In this document: in pieces, positions 49,775-59,097 of the stretch | Layout of the letters: the number at the start of each line of letters is the position of its first letter | How positions within the stretch are numbered: the first letter of the stretch is position 1 | NCBI GenBank assembly: GCA_016718265.1 | Contig: JADKDZ010000003.1 | Location: 144,001-208,000, forward strand | Reading direction: 5' to 3' | DNA: 64,000 nucleotides | DNA from: Uliginosibacterium sp. | GTDB lineage: Bacteria; Pseudomonadota; Gammaproteobacteria; Burkholderiales; Rhodocyclaceae | The notes under the pieces: generated by a model | What the model was told of the DNA's origin: nothing | Databases searched by the model: none | Seen by the model: only the letters and a program-made list of their open reading frames with translations | Program-made: the position numbers and the translations under genes

Positions 49775-52239
49775 GCGATCACCCTGGCCTGTTCGTCGGC
49801 GTGGCTGAAGAAGTGCAGGCCGATCTGGTCCGACAAGCTGGCCGAAGCGGCACGCAGGGTGCTCATCGCTTCAGCCAGGGCGTGCGAGCCGGGGTGGAAG
49901 TCCAGCGCCGGGTCCAGCGCCAGCAGGCGGAGGTGCAGGGCGTCGATGCCGCTTTCGGGCATGTCGCCCAGCGAGGCGTTCAGGCGGCTGACGTAGTCGC
50001 ACAAGCCACCGGTCTGGAAGACGATGCCACGCGGGTTGGTGTCGTCGGCAATCAGGAGGTCGAGCACGGCAATCCACTCGGGGCGTGCCACGTAGCGCGA
50101 GCGATAGGTGACGATGGAGTCCGAGATTTCGAGCAACCATTCCGGGTTGCCCTTGACGCCCATGCTCATCGCGGCTTCGATGGCTTCGGTCTGGAATTGC
50201 AGGCGCTCGATGCGCCGCCCCAGCGAGAGGAAGCGCCAGCCGTGGTCGCGCGTCATGCCATCGAGCGCAAAACCGGCGAGCGTCATGAAGCTGGTGATGT
50301 ATTCATCGATCTGCGCGAGGGCCTCGAATATGCCGACGCGATCATGCGGCTTGCTGCCGATCTTCTGTGCGAGCGCGTTGAGCGTGCGCCAGTTGTCCGA
50401 CGACAGCCGCTCGCGGAGCTGGAAACCGGTGCGCGAGAGGTGCAGCACGTGCGAGGCGAGTCCACCAGGATGCTCGGCGTCGAAGGTGGCCTGCACCAGC
50501 TTCAGGAGGGCGTCTTCTTCCTTGAGCTTGTCGGGCAGCACGCGGATCGCTTGCCCCAGTCGCGATAGTGCGGCCCACTCGCCGGGGTTGTCGACGTTGT
50601 CGCTGGCGCGATTGAGGGCCACCCGCAGGTAACGGGCGAGGTTGTCGCAGCGCTCGGCATAGCGGCCAAACCAGAACAGGTTTTCCACCACACGGCTCGA
50701 CAGGCTGGCGCCACTGCGCACCAGATCGGCGGCCTCGACCGGACGGCGCAGCAGCGATGCGGCGGGCATGGCGTGCTCGCCGCACACCCATACGTCTTTA
50801 CTGCCGCCCCCGCGCTGGTTGGAGAGAATCCGTACGTCATGCTCGCTCGCCGTACGGGCGAGTCCGCCCGGCATCACCATGTAGCCCTCGGGCGTGGCGA
50901 CCGCGAACACGCGCAGGCCGACGGGCCGGCTTTGCAGCTTGCGGCCGTGGCTGCGATCCAGCAGCGGTGCGCGCGAGATTGCCACCAGCTCCTGCGCGTA
51001 GTAGTCACGCGGGTTGGCGCGCACCCGGGCCGCAAGCCGGGCATGGCCGGCGGCGTCGAGGTCTTCGCCGAACACGGGCTCGATGCGCTGGCCCTGCGGA
51101 TGCGGGACGGCGCTTTTGAAGACGAGGTGGTCGGCTTTCTCCAGCGCGTCTTCCATGACCGGCGCTTCGCCGCACCACCAGGTTCCCACGCCCGGCATCA
51201 GCAGTTCTTCGCCGAGCAGGTGCTCGCACAGCCCGGGCAGAAAGCCGGCCAGTGCGCCGGTTTCAATGACGCTGGCGCCGATGCCATTGGCAAGCAGTAC
51301 CTTGCCCTGGCGGATGACGTCCATCAGCCCGGGCACGCCCAGCGCGGAATCGGCGCGGAGTTCCAGCGGATCGCAGAAGTCGTCATCCATGCGGCGCAGG
51401 ATGGCGTGCACGCGGCGCAGGCCGGAGAGCGTCTTGAGCCAGACACAGCCGTCGCGGACGGTGAGATCCTGCCCCTCGACGAGCGGAAAGCCGAGGTAGC
51501 GCGCGAGATAGGCGTGCTCGAAATAGGTTTCGTTGTAGGGGCCGGGGGTGAGCAGGACGGTGGTGACCCGCTCGTCGCCATGCGGCGCATAGGTGGTGAT
51601 GGCGTCCCGCAAGGCGGCGAAGAAATTGGCCAGCCGGGTGACGCGCAGCTCGCGGAACAGGTCGGGCTGCAGGCGCGAGGTGATGATGCGGTTTTCGAGC
51701 GCGTAGCCCATGCCGGAAGGCGACTGGCTGCGATCGTTCACCACCCACCATTGCCCGTCGGGCGAGCGTGCCAGATCGAGCGCCAGCAGGTGCAGGAAGA
51801 CACCGCCGGGAGGCGTGATGCCATGTGCCGGGCGCTGAAAACCGGGGTGCCCGAGTACCAGCGCGGGCGGCAGGCGGCCTTCGTGGAACAAGGCCTGCGG
51901 GCCATACAGATCCGCCAGGATGGCGTTCAGGAGCCGGCCACGCTGGGAGACGGCACGCTCGATGCCTGCCCACTCCTCGGCGGGGATGATCAGCGGCAGC
52001 GGGTCCATCGCCCAGGGCCGGCCGGAGCCTTCCTGGTCGTCGTAAACGTTGTAGGTGACGCCGTTGTCGCGGATCTGGCGATCTACGTCGTCAAACAGGC
52101 CACGCAATGTGGCGCCATTCTGCTCCAGCAGGCGCTGATACAGCGCCGCGTACTGCGGACGCGGTACCCCGGGCGCGGCAAACATTTCGTCGAAGCGGGC
52201 AGCCTCTTCGGGGTAATCGGCGAGAAGTTGGCGGGGCAT
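49771..52239 (-). CDS. Circularly permuted ATP-grasp / alpha-E fusion
   Basis: 822 residues from MPRQLLADYPEEA. The first ~490 residues equal the ATP-grasp protein at 30965 in layout ('GRLLNAILADLYGPQALFHEG', 'LLTPGPYNETYFEHAYLARY', 'AILRRMDDDFCDP', 'ANGIGASVIET'). From ~520 the alpha-E domain begins ('SSRVVENLFWFGRYAERCDN'). A natural fusion of the two proteins encoded separately in the first locus, which strongly implies they act in one complex. The start at 52239 is chosen because homologues begin there; the upstream frame is not protein-like. Confidence 0.9.
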   Translation of the reverse strand: MPRQLLADYPEEAARFDEMFAAPGVPRPQYAALYQRLLEQNGATLRGLFDDVDRQIRDNGVTYNVYDDQEGSGRPWAMDPLPLIIPAEEWAGIERAVSQRGRLLNAILADLYGPQALFHEGRLPPALVLGHPGFQRPAHGITPPGGVFLHLLALDLARSPDGQWWVVNDRSQSPSGMGYALENRIITSRLQPDLFRELRVTRLANFFAALRDAITTYAPHGDERVTTVLLTPGPYNETYFEHAYLARYLGFPLVEGQDLTVRDGCVWLKTLSGLRRVHAILRRMDDDFCDPLELRADSALGVPGLMDVIRQGKVLLANGIGASVIETGALAGFLPGLCEHLLGEELLMPGVGTWWCGEAPVMEDALEKADHLVFKSAVPHPQGQRIEPVFGEDLDAAGHARLAARVRANPRDYYAQELVAISRAPLLDRSHGRKLQSRPVGLRVFAVATPEGYMVMPGGLARTASEHDVRILSNQRGGGSKDVWVCGEHAMPAASLLRRPVEAADLVRSGASLSSRVVENLFWFGRYAERCDNLARYLRVALNRASDNVDNPGEWAALSRLGQAIRVLPDKLKEEDALLKLVQATFDAEHPGGLASHVLHLSRTGFQLRERLSSDNWRTLNALAQKIGSKPHDRVGIFEALAQIDEYITSFMTLAGFALDGMTRDHGWRFLSLGRRIERLQFQTEAIEAAMSMGVKGNPEWLLEISDSIVTYRSRYVARPEWIAVLDLLIADDTNPRGIVFQTGGLCDYVSRLNASLGDMPESGIDALHLRLLALDPALDFHPGSHALAEAMSTLRAASASLSDQIGLHFFSHADEQARVIA

Positions 52240-52454
52240 GGGGTTCTTGTTATGTGGGATCGCAGCCGTATTGTAGGGGGCTTGGCGCGCGCCCGGCATG
52301 CCTTGCTGCAGAGCCGCGCCCGACAAGCCTCTTCAGCACAGGTTCGCCAGGAGCCATGCCGCACGCGGCTCAGCGATGTCGCTTGCCGAAGCGCCTTGAC
52401 TGAAGCGCTTGTTCAGGCCACCAGATTTTGCAATTTGCCACCTGCGGCGGCGCC

Positions 52455-55400
52455 TCACTTGCGCAGATCCAGTGTGAACGGGAAATCCGGATTGCGCGCC
52501 ATGGGCTTGGGTGCCACCTTGCCGGGCGTGTGTCCCGTGCGGAAGAAGCGGGCCAGCCGCCGTGCTTCCGCCTCCAGCGCATTGATCGGGAAGGTCTCGT
52601 GATTCCGTCCGCCAGGATGGGCAACGTGATACTGGCAGCCGCCCAAGGAGCGCTGCATCCAGGTATCCACCAGGTCCAGCACCAGCGGCGCTTGCACCGG
52701 GATGGTCGGGTGCAGGCATTCGCTCGGGCACCAGGCACGGTAGCGTACGCCGCCGATGAATTCGCCCTGTATGCCGGTGGGCTGAAGCGGGATCGTGTGG
52801 CCGTTGCAGCTCAGGATGTGCCGGTCTTCGATCAGGCCGCTGACCTTGACCTGCAGGCGCTCGACCGAGGCGTCGACGTAGCGCACCGCCCCGCCCTGCG
52901 TGCCGGATTCGCCCATCACATGCCAGGGCTCCAGCGCCAGACGCAGCTCGACCTCGACGGCCTTGACGGCGAAATCGCCGATCTTCGGGAAGCGGAATTC
53001 GAAGTGCGGGGCGAACCATTCGGCCTTCAGCGGGTAACCAAAGTCGTTCAGCTCCTCGATCACGTCGCAGAAGTCTTCCCACACGCAATGCGGCAGCATG
53101 AAGCGGTCATGCAGCTCGGTGCCCCAGCGCTTGAGCCGCGGCGGCTGATAGGGTGCTTGCCAGAAGCGCGCGATCAGGGCCCGCATCAGCAGTTGCTGGG
53201 CGAGGCTCATCTGGGCGTGCGGGGGCATCTCGAAGCCCCGCATTTCGAGCAGGCCGAGCCGCCCGGCGGAGGAGTCGGGCGAGTAGAGCTTGTCGATGCA
53301 GAACTCGGCGCGGTGGGTGTTGCCGGTCACGTCGATCAGCAGGTTGCGCAGCAGCCGGTCCACAAGCCAGGGCGGGCAGGGCCCGATGCTGGCCTCGGTG
53401 CGCTTGTGCATCTCGGCCAGCGCAATCTCGATTTCGTAGACGGAATCGTTGCGGGCTTCGTCGATGCGTGGCGCCTGGCTGGTCGGGCCGATGAACAGGC
53501 CGCTGAAGAGGTAGGACAGCGCGGGGTGGTTGTGCCAGTAGCCGATCATGCTGCCCAGCAGGTCCGGGCGGCGCAGGAAGGGCGAGTCGTTCGGTGTATT
53601 GCCGCCGAACACGAAGTGGTTGCCGCCACCGGTGCCGGTGTGACGGCCGTCGAGCATGAATTTCTCGGTCGACAGGCGCGTGTGGTGGGCGACTTCGTAG
53701 AGGTGGCTGGTCTGCTCGACCAGCGCGTCCCAGCTCGCGACCGGGTGGACGTTGACTTCAATGACGCCGGGATCGGGGGTGACGCGCAGGACGGTCAGGC
53801 GCGGGTCCTTGGGAGGCTCGTAGCCCTCCAGCACCACCGGGAGCTTCATCTGTGCGGCGGTGTCTTCCACTGCGGCGACGATTTGCAGGTAGTCTTCCAG
53901 CGCAGAGACGGGCGGCATGAAGATATACAGCCGGCCACCCCGTGGCTCGGCACACATGGCGGTGCGGGCAATCCAGTCAGCCGATTCGAAGGCGGCGGGT
54001 ACGCGTGCCTTCTCCGCCATCTCGGCCTCGCTGAGGCCGGCCTTGGCGGCAGCATCGATCAGCGATTGCCGGGTCGGCAAGGTCGGTTCTGCTTCGTTCG
54101 GGTCTTGCGGATGGACCCAGGGGAAATCGGCCTTGCTCACCCAGGGCTGCCGATCCAGGGGCAGGCGATAGCCAATCGGCGAATCGCCCGGGATCAGGTA
54201 ACAGCGCCCCTCGCGCATGAACCAGGGGCTGGTCTGCCAGGCCTTGCCAGACGGGTCGCGTGACACTGGCAGCACCCAGCCAATGGCGGCGCCCAGGCCC
54301 TGGGTGAAGACCTTGCGCAGCCGGTCGCGTTCGAGCGGGTCGTCCAGCCGGGCGTCGAAGGGATCGACGTTGGCAGGCAGGTTGCGCTCGCGCCAGAGGT
54401 AGTACAGCGCGTCTTCAAAGGCCGGGAATGCGTGCTTGGGCGTAATGCCCAGCCGGGTGGCGACGGCTTTCAGAAAGGCTTCCGCCTTGGCCGCATTGGC
54501 GCCGTAGTCCCGCGTTTCATCGGCATACAGGGCGGCGTCGCGCCACAGCGGCTCGCCATCCTTGCGCCAGTAGAGGTTGAGCGACCAGCGTGGCAGCTGC
54601 TCGCCCGGATACCATTTGCCCTGACCGAAATGCTGCAGGCCCTGGGGTGCGTACTTCTCCTTGAGGCGCGCAAACAGCTGGTCAGACAGGGCACGCTTGC
54701 GCTCGCCGAGGGCGGCGGTATTCCATTCGGCACCGTCGCGGTCGTCGATCGAGACGAAGGTGGGCTCACCACCTTGCGTCAGGCGGACGTCATGGTCGCG
54801 CAAGTCCTGATCGATCTGGCGGCCCAGTGCCTCGATACCCGCCCATTGGCTGTCGGTATAGGGCAGGGTGACGCGCGGCGGCTCCAGCACGCGCTCGACT
54901 TTCATGTGGTGCTCGAAGGCCACCTTGCAGGGCTCGACCAGGCCTTCGATGGGCGCGGCCGAGGAGGGCTCCGGCGAACATGCCAGCGGGATATGCCCCT
55001 CGCCGGCAAACAAGCCCGAGGTGGGATCCAGCCCGACCCAGCCGGCCCCCGGCAGATAGACCTCGCACCAGGCATGCAGATCGGTGAAATCGACTTCCGT
55101 GCCCGACGGGCCATCGAGCGACTTCACATCCGGCCGCAGCTGGATCAGGTAGCCCGACACAAATCGCGCCGCCAGCCCGAGATGGCGCAGCAACTGCACC
55201 AGCAGCCAGGCCGAGTCGCGGCAGGAGCCGGTCTTCTTGGTCAGCGTTTCCTCGGGGGTCTGCACCCCCGGCTCCATGCGCACGAGGTAGGCAATATCGC
55301 GCTGCAGGCGCTGGTTCAGCGCCACCAGATAATCAATGGTCGGCTTCTTCTCTGACGGGATGGAATCGAGCAGCTTCTTGAAGGCCGGCGTGAGCGGCAG

Positions 55401-55760
55401 CTTGATCAGGTAAGGCGCGAGTTCGGTCGCCAGCGCCGGGTGGTAGTCGAACGGACACTCGGTCGCCTCCGGCGCCAGGAAGAAATCGAAGGGATTCTGC
55501 ACCGACATTTCGACCACCAGATCCACCTCGACGCGGAACTCGCGTGTCTTCTCCGGAAAGACGAGGCGGGCGAGGTAGTTCGACTGCGGATCCTGCTGCC
55601 AGTTGATGAAGTGTCCGTCGGGGGTCACCGTGAGGGAATAGCTCAGTACCCGGGTTCGCGCGTGCGGGGCCGGTCGCAAGCGCACGACCTGCGGCCCCAG
55701 GCTGATCGGCTTGTCGTAGCGGTAATGGGTGACGTGGTTTAGTGCGACGTGAATCGACAT
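52455..55760 (-). CDS. Large transglutaminase-DUF2126 protein
   Basis: 1101 residues from MSIHVALNHVTHYRYD, SD GGAGAG. Residues ~1-290 are a transglutaminase domain with Cys180 (GSCRDSAWL), His229 (DLHAW) and Asp245 (GLDPTSG). The rest is DUF2126, with 'DHDVRLTQGGEPTFVS' and 'ALGERKRAL', 'HTGTGGGNHFVFGG', and 'SLLSYLFSG'-like blocks (here HPALSYLFSGLFIGP). DUF2126 is thought to belong to the glutamine synthetase/GCS-like amidoligase world. First gene of the second locus, 215 bases before the fusion gene. Confidence 0.9.
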   Translation of the reverse strand: MSIHVALNHVTHYRYDKPISLGPQVVRLRPAPHARTRVLSYSLTVTPDGHFINWQQDPQSNYLARLVFPEKTREFRVEVDLVVEMSVQNPFDFFLAPEATECPFDYHPALATELAPYLIKLPLTPAFKKLLDSIPSEKKPTIDYLVALNQRLQRDIAYLVRMEPGVQTPEETLTKKTGSCRDSAWLLVQLLRHLGLAARFVSGYLIQLRPDVKSLDGPSGTEVDFTDLHAWCEVYLPGAGWVGLDPTSGLFAGEGHIPLACSPEPSSAAPIEGLVEPCKVAFEHHMKVERVLEPPRVTLPYTDSQWAGIEALGRQIDQDLRDHDVRLTQGGEPTFVSIDDRDGAEWNTAALGERKRALSDQLFARLKEKYAPQGLQHFGQGKWYPGEQLPRWSLNLYWRKDGEPLWRDAALYADETRDYGANAAKAEAFLKAVATRLGITPKHAFPAFEDALYYLWRERNLPANVDPFDARLDDPLERDRLRKVFTQGLGAAIGWVLPVSRDPSGKAWQTSPWFMREGRCYLIPGDSPIGYRLPLDRQPWVSKADFPWVHPQDPNEAEPTLPTRQSLIDAAAKAGLSEAEMAEKARVPAAFESADWIARTAMCAEPRGGRLYIFMPPVSALEDYLQIVAAVEDTAAQMKLPVVLEGYEPPKDPRLTVLRVTPDPGVIEVNVHPVASWDALVEQTSHLYEVAHHTRLSTEKFMLDGRHTGTGGGNHFVFGGNTPNDSPFLRRPDLLGSMIGYWHNHPALSYLFSGLFIGPTSQAPRIDEARNDSVYEIEIALAEMHKRTEASIGPCPPWLVDRLLRNLLIDVTGNTHRAEFCIDKLYSPDSSAGRLGLLEMRGFEMPPHAQMSLAQQLLMRALIARFWQAPYQPPRLKRWGTELHDRFMLPHCVWEDFCDVIEELNDFGYPLKAEWFAPHFEFRFPKIGDFAVKAVEVELRLALEPWHVMGESGTQGGAVRYVDASVERLQVKVSGLIEDRHILSCNGHTIPLQPTGIQGEFIGGVRYRAWCPSECLHPTIPVQAPLVLDLVDTWMQRSLGGCQYHVAHPGGRNHETFPINALEAEARRLARFFRTGHTPGKVAPKPMARNPDFPFTLDLRK

Positions 55761-55793
55761 CAGCTTCTCTCCGGGGGCAATGCGAAGTTCTTT

Positions 55794-55809
55794 AGCAAGG
55801 AGCGTGCAA
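55794..55809 (-). promoter_or_regulatory. Candidate sigma-54 promoter, second locus
   Basis: Minus strand TTGCACGCTCCTTGCT: -24 half TTGCACG (one mismatch to TGGCACG) and a perfect -12 half TTGCT at correct spacing, about 34 bases before ATG 55760. Confidence 0.5.
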
Positions 55810-55944
55810 TGCACACTTCACGCGCATCCATCAGCTTTGCCGCCAGATCCGGCACCATGCTCGCGCATGGACAGGCGCCTTTCATGCGCGAGGCACCAAT
55901 CCGGCGCAGGGCGATGACAGACGCGCGCCCCGACCACCCCGAAG

Positions 55945-56032
55945 GCCCGCTCACCACGGACTTCTTCAGGCAGCGCCTCGCGAAGCCGCGTGGGGCGTGG
56001 CGCTTCGGGCCGCGGGGCGTAGATCAGGGGGG
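55945..56032. repeat. 88-base direct repeat, left copy
   Basis: From gcccgctcaccacggacttc to cgtagatcagggggg. Identical to 62768-62855 except one A/G difference near the right end. GC-rich and with internal dyads (cgcgaagccgcg, cttcgggccgcgg). Together the two copies bracket the six-gene cluster. Confidence 0.95.
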
Positions 56033-56240
56033 TGGGCAGACCGTAAGGCCATTCTCGGTCCGGGACACGCTGAACACTCCTTGCTCGGCAACGAAAACTA
56101 CGTAAGCTGATCACCTTTCTTAACGACGCCTGATTGTAGGCGATCATAGGCGAACGCACCGGCTCAAACGTGTCGCACCATTCGCCGAGCGGAGATTTCC
56201 CGTCTGCGTTTCCCTTCAACACAGCAAGTACAAGTGCCGC

Positions 56241-57254
56241 ATGACAGCCTATTCGACTGATGTTCGCTCCGTCTCTCTGCTTGGCACCGGTCACGCGTTG
56301 CCCACAAGCGAGATTGCAAGCTCTGACCTAGACCGTCAGCTAAACCTCATCGCCGGCACTGTCGAGCGGGTAAGTGGTGTGAGCCGTCGTTACTTTGCTA
56401 CGCAGGCTGAGACGGCAGCCAGCCTGGCCGCGAAGGCCGGGCTCCTGGCGCTTGAGGCCGCAACGCTTACGCTCGCCGACGTTGACTGCCTTGTGGCGGC
56501 CAGTGGCACCATGGATCAGGGTATGCCGTGCAATGCAGCCTTGATCCATCGGGAACTCGGCCTGTCTGCACGAGCTATCCCCGCTTTCGATATCAACGCA
56601 TCGTGCTTGGGCTTTCTGGCCGCACTGGATACCTTAGCCTGGCCCATCGTCGCTGGCCGTTACAGGAGGGTGCTGATCGTCGCGGCAGACATAGCTTCCT
56701 GTGGCCTCGACTGGAGCCGGTTGGAGAGCAGTGCGATATTCGGAGATGGTGCCGCCGCCGTCGTGCTCGGTCTATCCGTAGACGGGCGCTCGCGATTACT
56801 TGCCACAGATATGAGTACTTTGTCTGAAGGCGCAGATTTATGCTGCATTCCAGCGGGTGGTAGCCGCTACCATCCAACTCGCATCAATCAGCCATTTGAC
56901 GACCTGACCAAGTTCCGCATGGACGGGAAAAATGTGTTCAAGCTTGCTTCCGCATACCTGCCGGCTTTTGTCGATCGTTTGCTGGAAAGAGCTCGACTCA
57001 CTCGGAACCAACTCGATTGGATCGTACCCCATCAGGGCAGTCATCTTGCCCTATCTCACTTGACCAAACGACTTGGGTTTTCCGACCATAAGATCGTCGA
57101 CATCTTTGCCGAGCATGGGAATCAAGTTGCCGCGTCATTGCCCACGGCGCTCGACATCGCTATCCGTGATGGCCGTATCCAGCGTGGTCATCGACTCCTC
57201 CTGTTGGGAACAGGGGCGGGGCTGTCGCTTGGTGGTGCGGTACTGGAGTACTGA
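56241..57254 (+). CDS. 3-oxoacyl-ACP synthase III (FabH-like)
   Basis: 337 residues, thiolase-fold condensing enzyme. Catalytic Cys122 in DINASCLGF, His264 in VPHQGSH and Asn294 in EHGNQ are all in place. Residues ~80-110 ('CLVAASGTMDQGMPCNAALI') match the family. It would join an acyl-CoA or acyl-ACP starter to a malonyl-type extender. Not part of a fab operon, so a specialised pathway is likely. First gene of the cluster; its stop shares a base with the next start (TGATG). Confidence 0.85.
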   Translation: MTAYSTDVRSVSLLGTGHALPTSEIASSDLDRQLNLIAGTVERVSGVSRRYFATQAETAASLAAKAGLLALEAATLTLADVDCLVAASGTMDQGMPCNAALIHRELGLSARAIPAFDINASCLGFLAALDTLAWPIVAGRYRRVLIVAADIASCGLDWSRLESSAIFGDGAAAVVLGLSVDGRSRLLATDMSTLSEGADLCCIPAGGSRYHPTRINQPFDDLTKFRMDGKNVFKLASAYLPAFVDRLLERARLTRNQLDWIVPHQGSHLALSHLTKRLGFSDHKIVDIFAEHGNQVAASLPTALDIAIRDGRIQRGHRLLLLGTGAGLSLGGAVLEY

Positions 57255-58252
57255 TGAAAATACTCGTCACCGGCGGCACCGGCTTCCTCGGTCGCCATTT
57301 GGTCTGGCGTGCAGCAGCGGAGGGCGTCGAGGTTGTCTTCACCGGGCGCAATGCAAAAGCCGCTGCAGATGTCATGCGACATGCGCCGGCACCCGTCAGC
57401 TTTCAAGCGCTGATTCACGGAGAAGAAGGCGCAGAATCCACGCTTGCAGGGGCAGCCCGAGCCGTCGATGTGATTGTGCACTGCGCTGCGCTCTCTTCAC
57501 CGTGGGGGCTCCACGATGATTTCTATCGTGCCAACGTCATCAGTACTGCCGAAGTGATTGCTGCCGGTAAAGCCTGTGGTGTCCAGCGTCTGGTTCACAT
57601 CTCGACACCCAGCATCTACTTTGGCTTCTCCGATCGCCTCGGTATCCGCGAGAATGCCGAGCTACCAAGTCCGGCCAACGACTATGTTCGTACCAAGCTA
57701 GCTGCTGAGGTGCTTGTGACACAGGCTTCTTTGCCAGAGGTAGCGATCTTGCGTCCTCGGGCCTTGTTCGGACCCTGGGATCAAACCCTGATCCCAAGAA
57801 TCCTGCGCGTAATTGATAAGGGCCCCATGCCGATTATGCGAGGCGGTCACATTAAGCTGTACCTAACTTACATCGACAATGCTGTGGATGCCATTTGGTT
57901 GGCCATTTGCAAGCCTTTGCCGCGCCCCGTCAACGTTTACAACGTAAGTAACGGAGAGCCGCGAGAACTGCTCGACCTCCTCAGAACCATGGCCCGTGAG
58001 TTTGCTCTGCCGCTACGTACCCGCGCGATTCCATGGCGATTGGTTGAGCTGGCTGCCCGCAGCATGGAAGCGGCAGCTAGCATTGGCAGCGGCAGAGAGC
58101 CTCTCATTACCCGCTATAGCGCCGGCGTGCTTGCTTTCAGTCAGACGCTGGATATTTCGGCCCTGCGACAGGAACTCGGCTGGAATCCGACCATATCTAT
58201 TGACGAGGGCATCCGCCGCCATGCTCAGTGGTGGCGAGAGGAGCGAGAATGA
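57254..58252 (+). CDS. NAD(P)-dependent epimerase/dehydrogenase (extended SDR)
   Basis: 332 residues. Rossmann loop TGGTGFLGRH at the N terminus, 'HCAALSSPWG', active-site Ser/Tyr/Lys as 'STPSIYFG' and YVRTK (~150). Similar in layout to 3-beta-HSD-like SDRs such as OleD, which reduce beta-keto acids made by a thiolase-like partner; here the ketosynthase is adjacent. A reduction of its product is a reasonable inference. Overlaps the MBL start by ATGA. Confidence 0.85.
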   Translation: MKILVTGGTGFLGRHLVWRAAAEGVEVVFTGRNAKAAADVMRHAPAPVSFQALIHGEEGAESTLAGAARAVDVIVHCAALSSPWGLHDDFYRANVISTAEVIAAGKACGVQRLVHISTPSIYFGFSDRLGIRENAELPSPANDYVRTKLAAEVLVTQASLPEVAILRPRALFGPWDQTLIPRILRVIDKGPMPIMRGGHIKLYLTYIDNAVDAIWLAICKPLPRPVNVYNVSNGEPRELLDLLRTMAREFALPLRTRAIPWRLVELAARSMEAAASIGSGREPLITRYSAGVLAFSQTLDISALRQELGWNPTISIDEGIRRHAQWWREERE

Positions 58253-59097
58253 GTCCAGTCTCTCTGCACCTATTGCGAGTTGGCGCCTGCCGGCATCTGG
58301 AATGCATGGCGGCACGTGGCGGCAGTTGGAGTCCGGTAGAGTTTCCGGCGCTGTGTGGTTTGATCCGTCATTCAGAGCATGGCTGGCTACTCTATGACAC
58401 CGGGTACGCGGACCACTTCTTTGCCGCCACGGACTCGTGGCCAGAGCGGCTTTACCGATCTGCATTGCCGGTGACGCTAGCTCAAGAGGGAGCGCTGAAG
58501 ACACAATTGGCATGCCTCGGTATTGGCCAAAACGACATCGGTACTGTCATCGTCTCGCATTACCACGGCGACCACATCGCTGGCCTGAAAGATTTTCCCA
58601 ACGCTCGCTTCATTGCCTTACGCGCCGACACCCAGCACGTCACGGCACTCGCGGGGAGACGCTGGCGAGCCACCTTAGGCGGTTACCTTCCAACGCTACT
58701 GCCAGGTGATTTTCTGAAACGCGTAACTGCTGCCGATGACTGCCCGACGCGAGACCTCCCAACATGGCTAGCGCCGTTCGAGAAGGGTTTTGACCTTTTT
58801 GGTGACGGGAGTTTGCTAGGAGTACCGCTACCTGGGCATAGCCATGGTCAGCTAGGGCTATTCATTGCAGATGCGGATGGTCGCCCGGCCTTCCTGATTG
58901 CAGATGCTTGCTGGTCCTTGCCAGCCCTGCGCGAAGGAAGGATGCCATCTCCACTGGCTTTGTTGGTTAACGCCGAACGGGGTCGTTTCGTCGAGACTTT
59001 CACAGGTCTTCGCGGTATTGCCCAGCGAGAATGCGCCGTTGCCTTGCTGCCCTCGCATTGTTCGATAGCCTGGCAGGAATTTCATGATGCTTCCTGA
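58249..59097 (+). CDS. MBL-fold metallo-hydrolase
   Basis: 282 residues from ATG 58249. Zinc motif HYHGDH at 104-109; 'LPGHSHGQLGLFI' supplies the third His and 'LIADACWS' the bridging Asp. Close in feel to AHL-lactonase-like and other lactone or thioester hydrolases, but the substrate cannot be told. Within the pathway it may act as a thioesterase releasing the acyl product. Confidence 0.85.
   Translation: MSPVSLHLLRVGACRHLECMAARGGSWSPVEFPALCGLIRHSEHGWLLYDTGYADHFFAATDSWPERLYRSALPVTLAQEGALKTQLACLGIGQNDIGTVIVSHYHGDHIAGLKDFPNARFIALRADTQHVTALAGRRWRATLGGYLPTLLPGDFLKRVTAADDCPTRDLPTWLAPFEKGFDLFGDGSLLGVPLPGHSHGQLGLFIADADGRPAFLIADACWSLPALREGRMPSPLALLVNAERGRFVETFTGLRGIAQRECAVALLPSHCSIAWQEFHDAS

Larger units (their letters stand above)
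55761..56240. other. Intergenic region upstream of biosynthetic cluster
   Basis: 480 bases between divergent genes. It holds the candidate sigma-54 promoter (55794-55809) and the left 88-base direct repeat (55945-56032). I see no gene: frames here are accidents of the repeat. A clear sigma-70 promoter for the plus-strand cluster is not visible; two 'taggcgatcataggcgaacg' type short direct repeats lie near 56138-56157. Confidence 0.55.

Noticed and set aside
52428..54263. 611-codon plus-strand frame opposite the DUF2126 gene
   Set aside because: Antisense shadow; no SD or protein-like composition.
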